Positions 9,661 to 20,463 are shown, counted from the first letter of the stretch. The stretch: DNA of 64,000 bases from Muscardinus avellanarius (GCA_963383645.1 OY726571.1:81784888-81848887), one strand, 5' to 3'. Numbers and translations are program-made. The notes: generated from the letters alone by a model not told the origin.

Positions 9661-9673
9661 CCACGAGGGGGCG
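9661..9673 (+). promoter_or_regulatory. CTCF-like core motif
   Basis: CCACGAGGGGGCG matches the CTCF core in all but one weakly constrained position, in the opposite orientation to the site at 7.93 kb. Confidence 0.45.
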
Positions 9674-10333
9674 TTCGAACTGTTCCGTTTTTCCATTCTG
9701 GCTTCTATAGGTCCGATTTTGAGGGGGTGCACAAATTATTTTGCTAAAGTAAATATGAACGAAGCAAAGAGAATGTATTGATGACTGCAGACGTAGAGAT
9801 AGAGCCCTTGCAAAAAGACAGCAGCAATAGTTGCCTCCTTTTCTTTCGGGCCCATGGAGTACCAGTGCCAAACACTGTTCCCAGGACGGAGCCACTTGCA
9901 CTGTTCAAGGGAAGCTGGTTGTGAAGAAGGTGGTCACTGGGTATCGCTAGAGGCCCGTCACTTAAGGGGAAGACCTAGGGAAGAAAACAACACCTGCCCA
10001 TTCCACTGCCTCGTTCCCTGAAATTCCATCATTAGCGACTACTTCTTTTGGATTCACTGTCATGCTCTAAGTCTTAATGAGACCGGGGCAAGTGACTCTA
10101 TGGTATTCCTGTATTCCATATTCGGATATCGCTATCAGGACTTTCACAGATCTTTAGACTGTCTGTATTACTTGCTCTTCTTTCTTGCCTTTTCATTACA
10201 ATCAAGGCTGTCAAGAACTGGATAACTTTCTGTGGGAAGAAGCCCCCCACCTTCTGCCCTGCCCCTCCTCTCCTTTAGAAAAGAGAGTTTGAAACTCAGA
10301 TGTATAAAGGGTGTAGAAATCCACTATTCAATC

Positions 10334-10577
10334 CAGGTGTGGTGGTGCGTGCCTGTAATCTCAGTACTTGGAAGACTGAGACGGGAGGATCACAGATTCT
10401 AGGACAGCCTCAGCAACAAAGTGAGTCTCTCAGCAAAATCCGGTTTCAAAACCAAAAATCTGAGCCGGGCATGGTGGTGTATTCTTGTAATCCCTGGACT
10501 TGGGAGGCTGAGATAGGAGGATCACAGGTTTGCGGCCAAGTTCAGAATGCCCCTAGTTTCAATCCCCAGCTCCAAAT
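10334..10577 (+). mobile_element. Two partial SINEs in tandem
   Basis: A left-half copy (10334-10455) is followed by a second, internally deleted copy (10460-10577) in which the left half is fused to the terminal 'cccctagtttcaatcccc' of a right half. Confidence 0.75.
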
Positions 10578-10579
10578 AC

Positions 10580-11385
10580 ACACTCCAGTGTTTATCTAAA
10601 AAATTAACTCAAGATCAGCCTTATCCTGGTTTTCACCACCTTCTCCTTACTTGTCAGAACTTACCAGATTGGTCTCCATTTATTCTTTTCTGTTTATTTT
10701 CCAGGACTCAATTAAGAATAAGAAAAGTAGCTCAATTTCATAGCTCAGATTCATGGGTTGTGTTTTGGCATTATTGACTTAACTAGGAGTGGTTGGTGTG
10801 TGTGGCACTTTCAGCCATGAGCTGGGAGTTCTGGTCTCTAATAACATTGCATTAGGTATTAAACATTCTAACCGCTCAGTTTTCATGGAGGTGAATGATG
10901 ATCAGGAATATATTTGAATTTACACTGAAGTTTTTACTAGTTGTTAAAATACATGATTTCTCGTTGAACTTTCAGAAAGTCGAATCGCAAATGGTACCAA
11001 AATGCACTGGGCATTGCTCTGGTTACAACCCAGCCATTCACTTCAATCCAGTTGTTTCTCTTTAGGGCAAACATATTATGTAGCTGGCAAATCCAAACAC
11101 TTTAAATAGAGAAAGAAGGAGGTAATCAGATACATCAGCATAATATAGGAGATTTCACCTGAGCTATTATATTCAGGGGAGGAGGACATGGGATCCTACT
11201 AGGTATTTTGTTTTGAGATATACATAGGTATCCTGATGTCTTAAATATACAACTCAACCAATTTTACATACTTATAAGCACAGAAAACTATCAAGACCAT
11301 TATATAAAATACTGGAAATGCCTGAGACTATTATTTTTTAAAATGTCTAATGCAATCAACAGAAACCATTAGTATATTACTGTAT
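10580..11385. other. Unassigned stretch
   Basis: AT-rich; no gene or repeat recognised. Confidence 0.45.
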
Positions 11386-11387
11386 AG

Positions 11388-11433
11388 ATTTTTTTCTTTT
11401 TCTTTCTTTCTTTCTTTCTTTCTTCTTTTCTTT

Positions 11434-11483
<50 letters not shown>
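11388..11483. repeat. Long poly-T / (CTTT)n tract
   Basis: This is the complement of the SINE A-tail, expanded into (CTTT)n at its far end; the uninterrupted T run is about 47 bases. Confidence 0.95.
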
Positions 11484-11484
<1 letters not shown>

Positions 11485-11685
11485 TGGTGCTGGGAATGGA
11501 ACCCAGGGGTCATTCTACCTTGGAGCTATACCTCCAGCCCTATTTTTTTATTTTTTATTTTGAAACAGGGTTTCATTCAGTTGCAAAGGCCTCACTGAAT
11601 AGCTGAGGCTGTCCTCACTGCGATCCTCCTGTCTCACCTACTCAAATACTGGTTTTAGAACAGCGTGCAACCCCCATCGAAGTCT
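11484..11685 (-). mobile_element. Dimeric SINE, degraded left end
   Basis: The right half is clear ('ggtgctgggaatggaaccca' at 11485-11504). The left-half end near 11650 is diverged and lacks the usual 'ggcgtggtgg' block. Confidence 0.8.
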
Positions 11686-11719
11686 ATTTTATGCATTTTA
11701 AAGAATAGGTTTTATGTCT

Positions 11720-11808
11720 CCTTCGATAGCTCAGTTGGTAGAGCGGAGGACTGTAGGTGTGTAGTGTTGGATATCCTTAGGTCGCTGGTTCGAATCCGGC
11801 TCGAAGGA
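11720..11808 (+). tRNA. tRNA-Tyr (GTA) with 16-nt intron
   Basis: An 89-nt gene; removing 11757-11772 leaves the same 73-nt product as at 7.66 kb. The intron reads 'gtgtgtagtgttggat', unrelated to the other copies. Box B is intact and a TTTT terminator lies at 11814-11817. A SINE ends about 35 bp upstream, so any upstream promoter element has been replaced. Confidence 0.97.
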
Positions 11809-11809
11809 G

Positions 11810-12810
11810 TACTGTTTTAATCTCCAGACTTCATGAATTCTTTGGAACTTGGTAAAAATGGGCTACGCAAACAAAAATACCATCTCCAAATCTAATCTTT
11901 CTCTATTAAGTATTCTTTCATCCTTCACTGTAGTATTCACACACAGCTGCGTCTGTCACCTACTGCTAGTCAACCCTCCTTCTGACTACCTAATGTATTG
12001 GTAACCATTTCCTATTGGTCCTCCCCAACCTGAGCTAGCAACCAACACCAAGGCCCTTCTTTTACTGGAGGTTAAGTAGGGTAAGCCATCGCCTTTGGGG
12101 CCCTCAGTTATCTTGCTAATTGTGGAGAAAGTTAGGAGAGACCATTTCAAATATGCATAAAAGCAAAACGTCCTATCCATCACCCAGGTAAACCACACCA
12201 ATGCATATAGTCCCATTTGCGCCACCTTCCACTTTTTCCCCATCTTTCTACCCAAATCCGGATGCGCTCCCAGTTCATCCACTGCTGTTTAGAAAAGGAC
12301 AGTGTTAAAGATAAAAAGAGGCCAGAATCCACTGATTCCAGCTGATCCCACCCATTGGGAGCAAATACCTGAAAAACAGTCTCCCTTAAAATCAAAAGGA
12401 TGAGTGTTTTAGGAATGCAGTTGAAATCTGTTCAGGGAGAGGAGGTTAAACGCATAAGGTTATTATATTTATGATAACCTTATTTGCTTTCAATAGAGAA
12501 AGGCTGCTGAGAAGACAGGACAGCAGACAAGTGTAACAAGAGTGGTGGTCATATCTGCATCACACCTAAAGAAACTGACATAGAACAAGGGTGGTGCTAT
12601 TTCTAAGAACTAGAGAAACACTTATACAATAGAAAGTACAGATTCTAAAAGGTTCACTAGAACAAGCTTTTATACTCTTTTATAATTAGTACCCATATAA
12701 ATTTTAGAAATTTTCGAATACTCCAATTTCCTTGAGTTTGCCTGTTTTCAAAATGAAATAAAAATAAAACCATTATCTATCTCTTAAAGTGTTTTAAGTG
12801 ACATATGTAC
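11810..12810. other. Unassigned spacer between tRNA-Tyr genes
   Basis: No gene recognised. A small hairpin with arms 'aaggttat'/'ataacctt' lies near 12457-12482. The 98-codon minus frame 11986-12282 has no family features. Confidence 0.4.
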
Positions 12811-12815
12811 AGTAT

Positions 12816-12904
12816 CCTTCGATAGCTCAGTTGGTAGAGCGGAGGACTGTAGGTGCTTGATTGTGGTGATCCTTAGGTCGCTGGTTCGAATCCGGCTCGA
12901 AGGA
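12816..12904 (+). tRNA. tRNA-Tyr (GTA) with 16-nt intron
   Basis: Exons match the two preceding tRNA-Tyr genes exactly. The intron at 12853-12868 is 'gtgcttgattgtggtg'. A strong T6 terminator lies at 12909-12914. All stems pair, so it is probably functional. It is the last tRNA gene before ABT1. Confidence 0.97.
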
Positions 12905-12919
12905 GATATTTTTTAAAAA

Positions 12920-13310
12920 AAGAACCTGATCCCTGACGTCCCCAACTCAACAATTTAATGGAAACTTGGACAACTCAGTGGACAGTTCTCGGCTGACACT
13001 TCTCGGTTGAGCCTACAACCTAATTTATAGGATTCAAAATATGGACATTTATGGGGAATATATCAATGCATATGTTTGGAAGGGGCCAAACAAGTTCTTT
13101 AAAGAAAATACTGCCACACATTTAAAATGTATTCACAGTGCCAAATGTTGACTATTAAAAGTTCGCGAGCTGAATTTTCAGAAATTAAAACCAAATAAAT
13201 TCCCAAAATTAAACGTGCAAAGTTAAACCGATTTCAAATTTTAATTTTTTAGAATATTCAAAACTCTGCTCAATTTAAAAAAGGAATTGACGGTTCAAAA
13301 ACTAAAATTT
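12920..13310. other. Unassigned AT-rich stretch
   Basis: No recognisable feature. Confidence 0.5.
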
Positions 13311-13311
13311 T

Positions 13312-13484
13312 GCCGGGCGTCGTAGCATACGTCCGAAATCCCCGTACTTGGGAGGCTGAGATAGGAGGATGGAATGTTCGAAGCCAGCATCAGCGACTCG
13401 GCAAGACCTTATTTCCGAATAAAATAGGGCAGAGGGTGTACCTCGGGGATAGGCTTCCTCTGGGTTCAATCCCCAGTACCATTT
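13312..13484 (+). mobile_element. Dimeric SINE upstream of ABT1
   Basis: Runs from 'gccgggcgtcgtagcatac' to 'tcaatccccagtacc'. It retains more CpGs than most copies, consistent with lying close to an unmethylated island. Confidence 0.85.
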
Positions 13485-13659
13485 TTTAAAAATTTATTTT
13501 TTAACTTGAAATTTTAATCTTTAAAAGACGAGTCATTTCTCAGTCAGTCGCACTCGCACTCAGATCTTTGAATAAAATGCTATTGTAATCGACGGAACAT
13601 AAAAATGCCCCCAAACTGTTCTCAAAATCCCCAGAAGAACCTGCCCGAGATTTTTTTGT

Positions 13660-13912
13660 CTCTTGGGGGCGGCTTAGGAGATGTGACCCTGGGATCGCTT
13701 CCTCCACTCAGCCTCGCCAGGCCGGGGGCGCGGCCGGGGGCGGGGGATCCCGGCTCCGCCCCGCCCCGCCGCCCCGCCCCGCCCTCGCGACCCCGCCGCC
13801 CCGCCGCCTCTCTGACGTCATCGCCGCGACCCGGCACCGCAGGCGGTCGCACACACTGCGCGTCATCCCTCAGCGACGCTTTGCGACTGTCGTGCTCTGT
13901 GCCTCCGCCAGC
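13660..13912 (+). promoter_or_regulatory. ABT1 CpG-island promoter
   Basis: Very GC- and CpG-rich sequence continuing into exon 1. A full palindromic CRE, TGACGTCA, lies at 13813-13820, about 93 bp before the start codon. Several G-runs (13722-13747) could form a G-quadruplex and GC boxes are numerous. There is no TATA box, as usual for a housekeeping gene. The transcription start is probably between 13820 and 13900. Confidence 0.75.
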
Positions 13913-15466
13913 ATGGCGGCCGAAGAGCCGAAGGCAGCTGCTGATCAGGAACCTCTGGAAGGGACAGATCAGGAACCAGAGGCAGAGGAGGAACGAGAGG
14001 AACCCCAAGTTGCAGACGGCGGCGGCAAAAAGCGGGTAGTGCCGGGCATCGTGTACCTGGGCCACGTCCCGCCGCGCTTCCGGCCCCTGCACGTTCGCAA
14101 CCTCCTGAGTGCCTATGGCGAGGTCGGACGAGTCTTCTTTCAGGCCGAGGGTCAGTGCGGTGGCCCTGGTGGTGGACGAGGAGAGTGGCACGTGAGGGGG
14201 CGGGTACGCCTGCGTGTCGGGTCGACGGGCTGTGGGGCCTGCGGCTGCTCCTACTTCCACCGACACATCAGTGGTGCGAGTGGTCAGAGCTGGGGCGCCG
14301 GGTGGGGGCGAGTGTGCATGGTGGAGCCTAATTCTCGTATTGTTAGCATCTGGGTTCTGATACTGGCACTGCCGACCTCTTCCGTACCGGTTCACTGACT
14401 TGTTAAATGAGTAAAGCCTGAATAAAAGTCCCAGCGGCTTTCCTACAAACCTGAGTACATCCCTTATCTTTGTGGCTCAGGTCTAGAAGTTGTAAAATCA
14501 GCCCCCTTTCTCCACTACCTTTATACAAGGAGTAATTGGTTTTGGAGTTGGGGCGGTTGTGGGTTTTAACTAGTTTTCAGGGAGGCCTGATTAATAAATT
14601 GACATTTGAAGAAAGGATTGACTTAGGCTGGGGGCTGGGGGGAAGGTGCACCTCACGGTCCCAATGGCATAGTTAATGGGAGGTGCGTCCCAGTGGTGTA
14701 GTGTGGCCTCCTTGACTCCCTCTCTGTCTTTGGCACACAGACCGGTTCGTGAGACGCAAGAAGAAGGCAGCAGCCGCGTCGGGAGGAAAAAAGCGATCCA
14801 AGTATAGCAAAGACTATACCGAGGGATGGGTAGAGTTCCGAGACAAGCGGGTAGCCAAGCGAGTGGCAGCCAGTCTGCACAACACTCCCATGGGTGCCCG
14901 CAGGCGCAGCCCCTTCCGTTATGACTTATGGAACCTCAAGGTGAGGAGTTGGACCTGTTTGCTCCACCTTGAATTCTCCCTTCTCCCCATTCCTGGGCCT
15001 CCTACCCCTGGCCTTTGTTGCTCCCGGTTTCCTCTCCCTTCTTAATTAGCTCTCTTCTGAACTTTACTTGCTTTCTTTCCCGCAGTATTTGCATCGTTTT
15101 ACTTGGTCTCACCTCAGTGAACACCTTGCCTTTGAACGCCAAGTGCGCCGACAGCGCCTAAGAGCCGAAGTTGCCCAGGCCAAGAGGGAGACCGATTTCT
15201 ACCTAAAGAGTGTGGAGCGGGGACAGCGCTTCCTTGCAGCTGATGGGGATGCTGCCCGCCCAGATAGCTCCTGGGCATTTGCCCAGCGTCCCACTGAACA
15301 GGAATTGAGGGCCCGAAAGGCAGCACGGCCAGGAGGGCGGGAAAGGGCCCGCCTGGCTACTGCCCAGGACCAGGCTCGCTCCAACAAAGGGCTCCTTGCC
15401 AGGATCTTTGGAGCTCCATCATCTTCAGAGAGCAAAGAGGAACCTTCACCCGTTAGGGACAGGTGA
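13913..15466 (+). CDS. ABT1: ABT1, activator of basal transcription 1 (3 exons)
   Basis: Joined coding exons 13913-14150, 14741-14940 and 15086-15466 give 272 residues, the length I recall for mammalian ABT1. ABT1 (yeast homologue Esf2) is a nucleolar/nuclear RRM-family protein linked to small-subunit rRNA processing and to TBP-dependent basal transcription. An acidic N-terminus (about residues 1-37) precedes [15 protein letters not shown] and the RRM-like domain (about 40-140), which includes [11 protein letters not shown] and [20 protein letters not shown]. The C-terminal half is basic and helical ([18 protein letters not shown]). Splice sites are canonical: donors gtcagt (14151) and gtgagg (14941), acceptors cacacag (14740) and cccgcag (15085). 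The ATG at 13913 has no in-frame upstream ATG. No damage is seen. Confidence 0.96.
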
Positions 15467-16150
15467 GGGGCAAGGAGGCTCCTTGCACCTCCTATTCCTG
15501 TCCTGCTTCCTTTCTACCTCATGCTAGCATGATAAATGACTACCCAGGTAAACATTTTCTGCCTGTTTCTCAAACTAGATTATCTGGTGAGGGCTCAGAT
15601 GTGGAAGCTTTGTGGTCTTCCTCTGACCCCCTTGCCCAAGTCCTGTAAGTGCCTGACTCAGGCATTTTATTCATACTACCATGATTATGGCTATTACAGA
15701 TGCTTATTGGACTTGTTTGCCTAATTTTTCCTCAGTGGGATCCCTTAAAAATCTCACTTTCTGGCCCCAGGAATGAAATTTATTCCCAATGAGAGTGATA
15801 ATGGCTAGTCCAGGTAATCTTGTTTGCTGACTATGATAAGGGCAGCAGCAACATCTTTTTTTTTTTTTTTTTTTGCGGTACTGGGAATTAAACCCAGGGG
15901 CATTCTACATCTGAGCTATATCCCCAGCCCTGTTTTTATTCATTAATTTGAAACAGGGTCTTACTAAGTTGTGGAGGGCCTTACTAAGTAGCTGAGGCTG
16001 ACTGCAAACCTGTAGTCCTGGTACTGGGATTACAAGCATGCACCTCCACACCCAGCCTAGCAACATCATTTTTATTTAGAAAAAGTTAACAGGTATAAGA
16101 ATGGGTTAGAATTGATTTGGGAACTTTCTTCCAGATATATAAAATAAAAG
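15467..16150 (+). other. ABT1 3'UTR, possible poly(A) signals
   Basis: AATAAA occurs at 16144-16149, and another at 16908-16913 is followed by a GT-rich stretch. Which is used cannot be told. A SINE interrupts the region. Confidence 0.4.
15858..16057 (-). mobile_element. SINE inside the ABT1 3' region
   Basis: A T18 tract at 15858 (reverse A-tail) leads into the right half. The left half lacks the 'ctcagcctccc' block ('gtcctggtactgggattac'). Confidence 0.85.
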
Positions 16151-16159
16151 AATATGTCC

Positions 16160-17100
16160 TTTTCTAGTTTGGGGGGGAGCATTGAATAAGTATCAACTTT
16201 CATCTCTGTTTCATTCATTCACTTTCACTCCATATTTTGGAACCTGTCCACTCAACCTGGGTCCTTTTTTTTTTTTTTTCTTCTAATTTTTTAGCCCAGT
16301 TTATCAATCACTAATTTAACATTTACTAAAGGACTGTGAAGAAAGAGTGGCCACTTGGTGTTAAGAGTCCAGTTGGTCACTGGAATAAGACAGGAATCAT
16401 GATAGAAGCATATCAGGGTGAGAATGGGGGACATGGCAGGGCACTGAATGCTCTCAGTCTTGGAGGCGGGTCAGGCTTCACCAGGTTTTCCTGGGTCATT
16501 TCTGGAAGTGAACTGGGAAAACAGCAGAGTACATTTGGAAATAGTGCTTCACTGATGGAGTACTGGTCCAAAACCATTGTAAATATTGTCAAAACCTAGG
16601 AGGGAATTAGAGTTTCACAGACAGATATGCAATACAGCCTGATGGCATAAAAACATTTGGGTAAAAAGAACTGAAAATGCGAGTCGCAATAAGCTAAGAA
16701 ATCTCCATCTCATAGATTAAAACTAACCATTATCCAAGCAGGAAGTGTTGTAGAGTATGACTATGGTTATTTGGTTTTGCTTATGCTGTTTACTTACTCT
16801 GTCAATACAATTTTTTCTTGTTGGTGGAGTAGACGTATCTACTTTGGCTGTACAATATCCTAGCTACAGTTATGATTTTAACTTGCTGAGTATACTTTAT
16901 TGTGGAAAATAAAAATGACTACAGTAAAGCTTGGTATAATGTGGCATTCCACAAAAATGCATGTCGTGTATTGTCATCTTCTGATAATAGCGCAGTATCT
17001 TTGTTTCTATGTTCATTTCTTGGGAGTTTATGTGGGTTGTTTCCTCAGGTTTATGATGTCTTTAAGAATGCCAGAAAAACGCAGTGTCAGAATTCACAGG
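16160..17100. other. Unassigned ABT1 downstream sequence
   Basis: No gene recognised. The 87-codon frame at 16336-16599 lacks family features. Confidence 0.4.
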
Positions 17101-17103
17101 CTG

Positions 17104-17312
17104 AAGCCGGGCGTGGTGGCCCACGCTTGAATCCTAGCATTAGGGAGGCTGAGACCAGAGGATCGTGGTTCGCGGACAGCCTCAGCTACTTAGTGAGGCC
17201 CTCTGCAACTGAGACCTGGTTTCAAAATAAATAATAAAAAATAGGGCAGGAGGTGTAGCTTGGAGGTCAAATGCCCCTGGGTTCCATCCCCAAACCCGCC
17301 CCCCCAAAAAAA
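17104..17312 (+). mobile_element. Dimeric SINE, 'gcattaggg' subtype
   Basis: Full length, flanked by imperfect target duplications 'tcacaggctga' (upstream, about 17093-17103) and 'tcacaagctga' (downstream). Confidence 0.9.
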
Positions 17313-17322
17313 ATCACAAGCT

Positions 17323-17758
17323 GAGCTGGGTGTGGTGGTGCATGCTTATTTTTTTTTGTTTGTTTTTTGTTTTGTTTTGGTTTTTTGTGGGTCTGGGGAT
17401 GGAACCCAGGGGCATTTGACCTCCAAGCTACACCCCCTGCCCTATTTTTATTCTTTATTTTGAAACCAGGTCTCACTGAGTTGCAGGGGGCCCAAGTAGC
17501 TGAGGCTGTCAGCTAACTGCGATCCTCCAGGTCTCAACCTCCAAATGCTGGGATTACAAGCGTGCACCACCACGCCTGGCTTGGTGCATGCTTATAATCC
17601 CAGTATTTGGGAAGCTGAGACAGGAGGATTGCAGGTTGGTGGCCAGTCTCAAACTTAGATCTTCCACAACTTAGTGACATCGTGTTTCAAAACAAAGAAA
17701 TAGGGTTGAGAGTGTAGCACAAAGGTAGAATACCCCTGAGTTCTATCCCCAGTACCAC
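17323..17758 (+). mobile_element. SINE split by a younger SINE
   Basis: The left half starts at 17323, stops at 17348 and resumes at 17582, continuing to the terminal 'ctatccccagtacc'. Confidence 0.9.
17349..17581 (-). mobile_element. SINE nested in the preceding SINE
   Basis: A minus-strand dimer bounded by a 13-bp target duplication 'tggtgcatgctta' at 17336-17348 and 17582-17594. Confidence 0.92.
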
Positions 17759-17920
17759 ACACAAAAAGTACAAGCTGGCATATATATTTACTTGGAATTA
17801 CCTCATTTGTCTGTTGCCACCTTTGTTAAAGAGATGCTCAGTCAAGAAACTTTCCCTTAAGTTGCTCACAGCCAAGAAAGTAAAAACATAATAGGGCTTA
17901 ATAAGAATTTCATGAGTGAG

Positions 17921-18496
17921 GGCTGGGCGTGGTGGTGCATGCTTGTAATCCCAGTGCTTGGGAGGTGGAGACAGGAGGATCGCTCAGGTTTGAAGCCCTG
18001 TTTCCAAATACAAATATAAAAAATAGGCCTGGGATGTCGGGGCCCACTCGGCTGGACCGAGATGGCACCCAGGCTTGTTGCCAGCGTGGACTCAAGATGG
18101 CGCCTAGGCTTGCAGCCAAGTCACGAGGCTCACGAGGCTGGCGGTGCCCTGAGCCTGCGCAGTGAGCCCTATCAGGCGCCCTACGGATGATCAGTGACGC
18201 AGCGCCTTGTGCTACCACCAGCCCGCCTATGAGAGGGTTAGAAATGCGCATGCCCTAGCTGTGGGAAGCTTGGGGTTGGTGGAGTGATGAGGGAGGGGTT
18301 ATGAGACTGATATATATTTGCCTGCTGTGCGCATTGAGTGGGAAGCATTGAAGGGGAAGCATTAAAGAGGAAGCATCAGCAGCAGACTCGGCGTTTGTGT
18401 CTTCTTTCCTGGGGCTCTGCAGGACGGAGCCTTAGGGACGCGACACTGGGAGTGTAGCCCAGAGGTAGAAGGGCTTCCAGGAACCCCAGTACCAAA
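17921..18496 (+). mobile_element. SINE interrupted by a solo LTR
   Basis: Left part 17921-18034 and right part 18446-18496 form one SINE once the LTR is set aside. About 45 bp of the left half ('ccagcc...gagac') is also missing. Confidence 0.9.
18035..18445 (+). mobile_element. Solo LTR of an endogenous retrovirus (class II-like)
   Basis: A 411-bp unit starting TGTCGGGGCC and ending GGGACGCGACA, so its ends form the TG...CA inverted repeat TGTCG/CGACA. It is flanked by a 6-bp target duplication CTGGGA (18029-18034, 18446-18451), and 6 bp is typical of ERVK/IAP-like elements. A TATA-like TATATAT lies at 18311-18317 and ATTAAA at 18361-18366, in the order expected of U3-R-U5. 'caagatggcgcc' near 18094 also recalls IAP-type LTRs. 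No internal retroviral genes remain; it is a recombination remnant. Confidence 0.85.
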
Positions 18497-18703
18497 AAAA
18501 AAAAAAAAAATTCATGATTAAAAGAAATTGTTTTCCCAGGCTGTGGCATCAGTATACTCGAGTCATTGTCTTCAGAGCCACCCCAAATCCTACCCACAGT
18601 CAAGGGGCGTCACAGGTGGAGTGAGAACGAGTAGGCAAAAGAAACTGCTTCTAAGAAATTTTCATTTTCTCTCTAAACTCTTTGAGAATAGGAAAATAAC
18701 TCC

Positions 18704-18915
18704 ACCCCCCCCCCCCCCCAGTACTGGGGTTGGAACCCAGGGGCATTCTACCTCCAAGCTACACCCCCAGCTTTATTTTTTTATTCTTTATTTTGAAACA
18801 GGATCTCACTGAGTTGTAGAGGGCCTCATTAAGTAGTTGAGACTGGCCTCGAACCTGCAATCCTGTCCCAGCCTTCAAAATGCTGGGATTACAAGTGTAC
18901 CTCAGCATGCCTGGT
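18704..18915 (-). mobile_element. SINE preceded by a C15 tract
   Basis: The poly-C run at 18704-18719 stands where the complement of an A-tail would normally be. The remainder is an ordinary dimer. Confidence 0.8.
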
Positions 18916-19009
18916 TGGAAAATAACTTTTTAAATAGCATTATCATTTAAATAGCACTTAGTTTTTATATTAATTCATTTAATATACAGCTATATAATGT
19001 ACGATTTCC

Positions 19010-19325
19010 CTTGTGTCTGCTTTCTGCTACTACAATGAGATAGGCAACTTGGAAAAGGTTCATTTCTGGCCCATGGTTCTGGAGGTTTCAGTGTGATCAG
19101 TTGGTCCTGTTGCTTTGGGACTTGGGTGAAGCAGAGAGTGATGGTGGAGTACAAGGTGCAGTAAGACTGCTCACTTATAAGGAGGTGAAGGAGAATGAGG
19201 AAGGGGCTTGGGCTGTACACCCCTTTCAAGGGCAAGCCCCATGACCTGAAGACCCCAATAGGCCCCACCTCTTAAAGGTTCCACCACCACTGAGTAGTGT
19301 GCGAGGGACCAAGCCTAGAGCAACT
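19010..19325 (-). mobile_element. Ancient LTR-like fossil (MaLR-like?)
   Basis: 'tctgctactacaatga', 'ggttctggaggtt' and 'aataggccccacctctta' resemble the reversed body of MLT1/MST-type LTRs. Highly diverged; the family assignment is tentative. Confidence 0.4.
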
Positions 19326-19605
19326 GGACATTTGGGTTATAAAGATCCAAACAATTGTACTGCATTATAACTGAGCCCAGATGTGATAGGTTATAACTTA
19401 GTATTTTGTCTTTTATTCCCACAGTCTTCAGGTGTTTCCCAGTGTTCATATGATAAATGCTTATTGCGTAAATGTCATGAAACAGAGCGAAGTGTTTCTG
19501 CAAATAGGAATGGATTTGTTTTGTCTAAAACCAAGAATAGCAAATGACCATTCTCAGTCATGTGCCTATGTTTCCCAACCCAGAACCTGAGACCCTACAA
19601 TTCAC

Positions 19606-19750
19606 TGGCAGTACAGGAGAACTGCAGGTTCGAGGACAGCTTCAGTAAGTAGTGAGACTCTCAACAACCTATTTAGACCGTTTCAAAATAAAACAGGGCT
19701 GGTAGTGTAGCTCAGAGGTAGAATGCTCTGTGTTCAATCCCCAGTAACCC
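19606..19750 (+). mobile_element. 5'-truncated SINE
   Basis: Begins inside the left half ('ggagaactgcaggttcg') and ends 'tcaatccccagtaac'. Confidence 0.75.
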
Positions 19751-20003
19751 CCCACCCACCACCTTCACAAAGATATCTGAGAATCTAGGCTGAGACAGGC
19801 AAAGGGACTAGATTGGTGGTTCACATAATTGCTGTGAATTGTGGAGAGCTCTGAGAAGTGCTCCCAGGGACCAGGTGAAGACACCAGTTATCAAGGATGT
19901 AAATGTCTATTATTTAAGAACAGATCAACCTCATCATCTCTTTGCTTTATGAACAACAGATTATGACCATATCTTTTTTTTTATTTTTTATTTTTTTTCA
20001 TTT

Positions 20004-20210
20004 TTGGTATTACTGGGGGTGGAACCCATGGGCTTTCTAGCTCCGGGCTATACTCCCAGACCTATTTTATACTTTATTTGGAAACAGGGTCTCACTAAGT
20101 TGCTGAGAGCCTCACTAAGTAGCTGAGGCTGGCTTCGAACCTGTGCAATCCTCCTGTCTCCGCCTCCCAAGCACGGGGATTACAAGCGTGCACCACCATG
20201 CTGGGCTGAC
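20004..20210 (-). mobile_element. Dimeric SINE
   Basis: Full length, of the subtype with 'ctatactcccagacctatttta' (right-half junction). Confidence 0.85.
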
Positions 20211-20236
20211 CATAATCTTTTTTTTTTTTTTTTTTT

Positions 20237-20393
20237 TGGTGGTACTGGGGTTCCTGGAAGCCCTTCTACCTCAGGGCTACACTCCCAGACCTATTTTATA
20301 CTTTTTATTTGGACAGGGTCTCTTAAGCCAGCTCAGCTGGCTTTGAGCCTGCGCGATCCTCCTGTCTCCGCCTCCCACACACCCAGCTAACCA
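20237..20393 (-). mobile_element. Shortened SINE of the same subtype
   Basis: Lacks the 'ggggatggaaccc' block and most of the terminal left half; separated from the previous copy by a T19 tract. Confidence 0.8.
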
Positions 20394-20442
20394 TAATTTT
20401 TTATTTGCCTCTTTCAGAGGTTTGGGTCAGTGGCTCTAAGTA

Positions 20443-20463
20443 ATATATATATATATATATATA
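20443..20463. repeat. (AT)n microsatellite
   Basis: About ten AT units followed by a T run. Confidence 0.9.

Larger units (their letters stand above)
9200..10330. other. Unassigned spacer
   Basis: Unique-looking sequence with no SINE and no gene recognised, other than the hairpin and CTCF-like sites listed. Confidence 0.4.

Noticed and set aside
13622..14395. 257-codon minus-strand frame over the ABT1 promoter and first exon
   Set aside because: It is the GC-driven shadow of the CpG island and ABT1 exon 1; low-complexity R/P/G composition and no domain.
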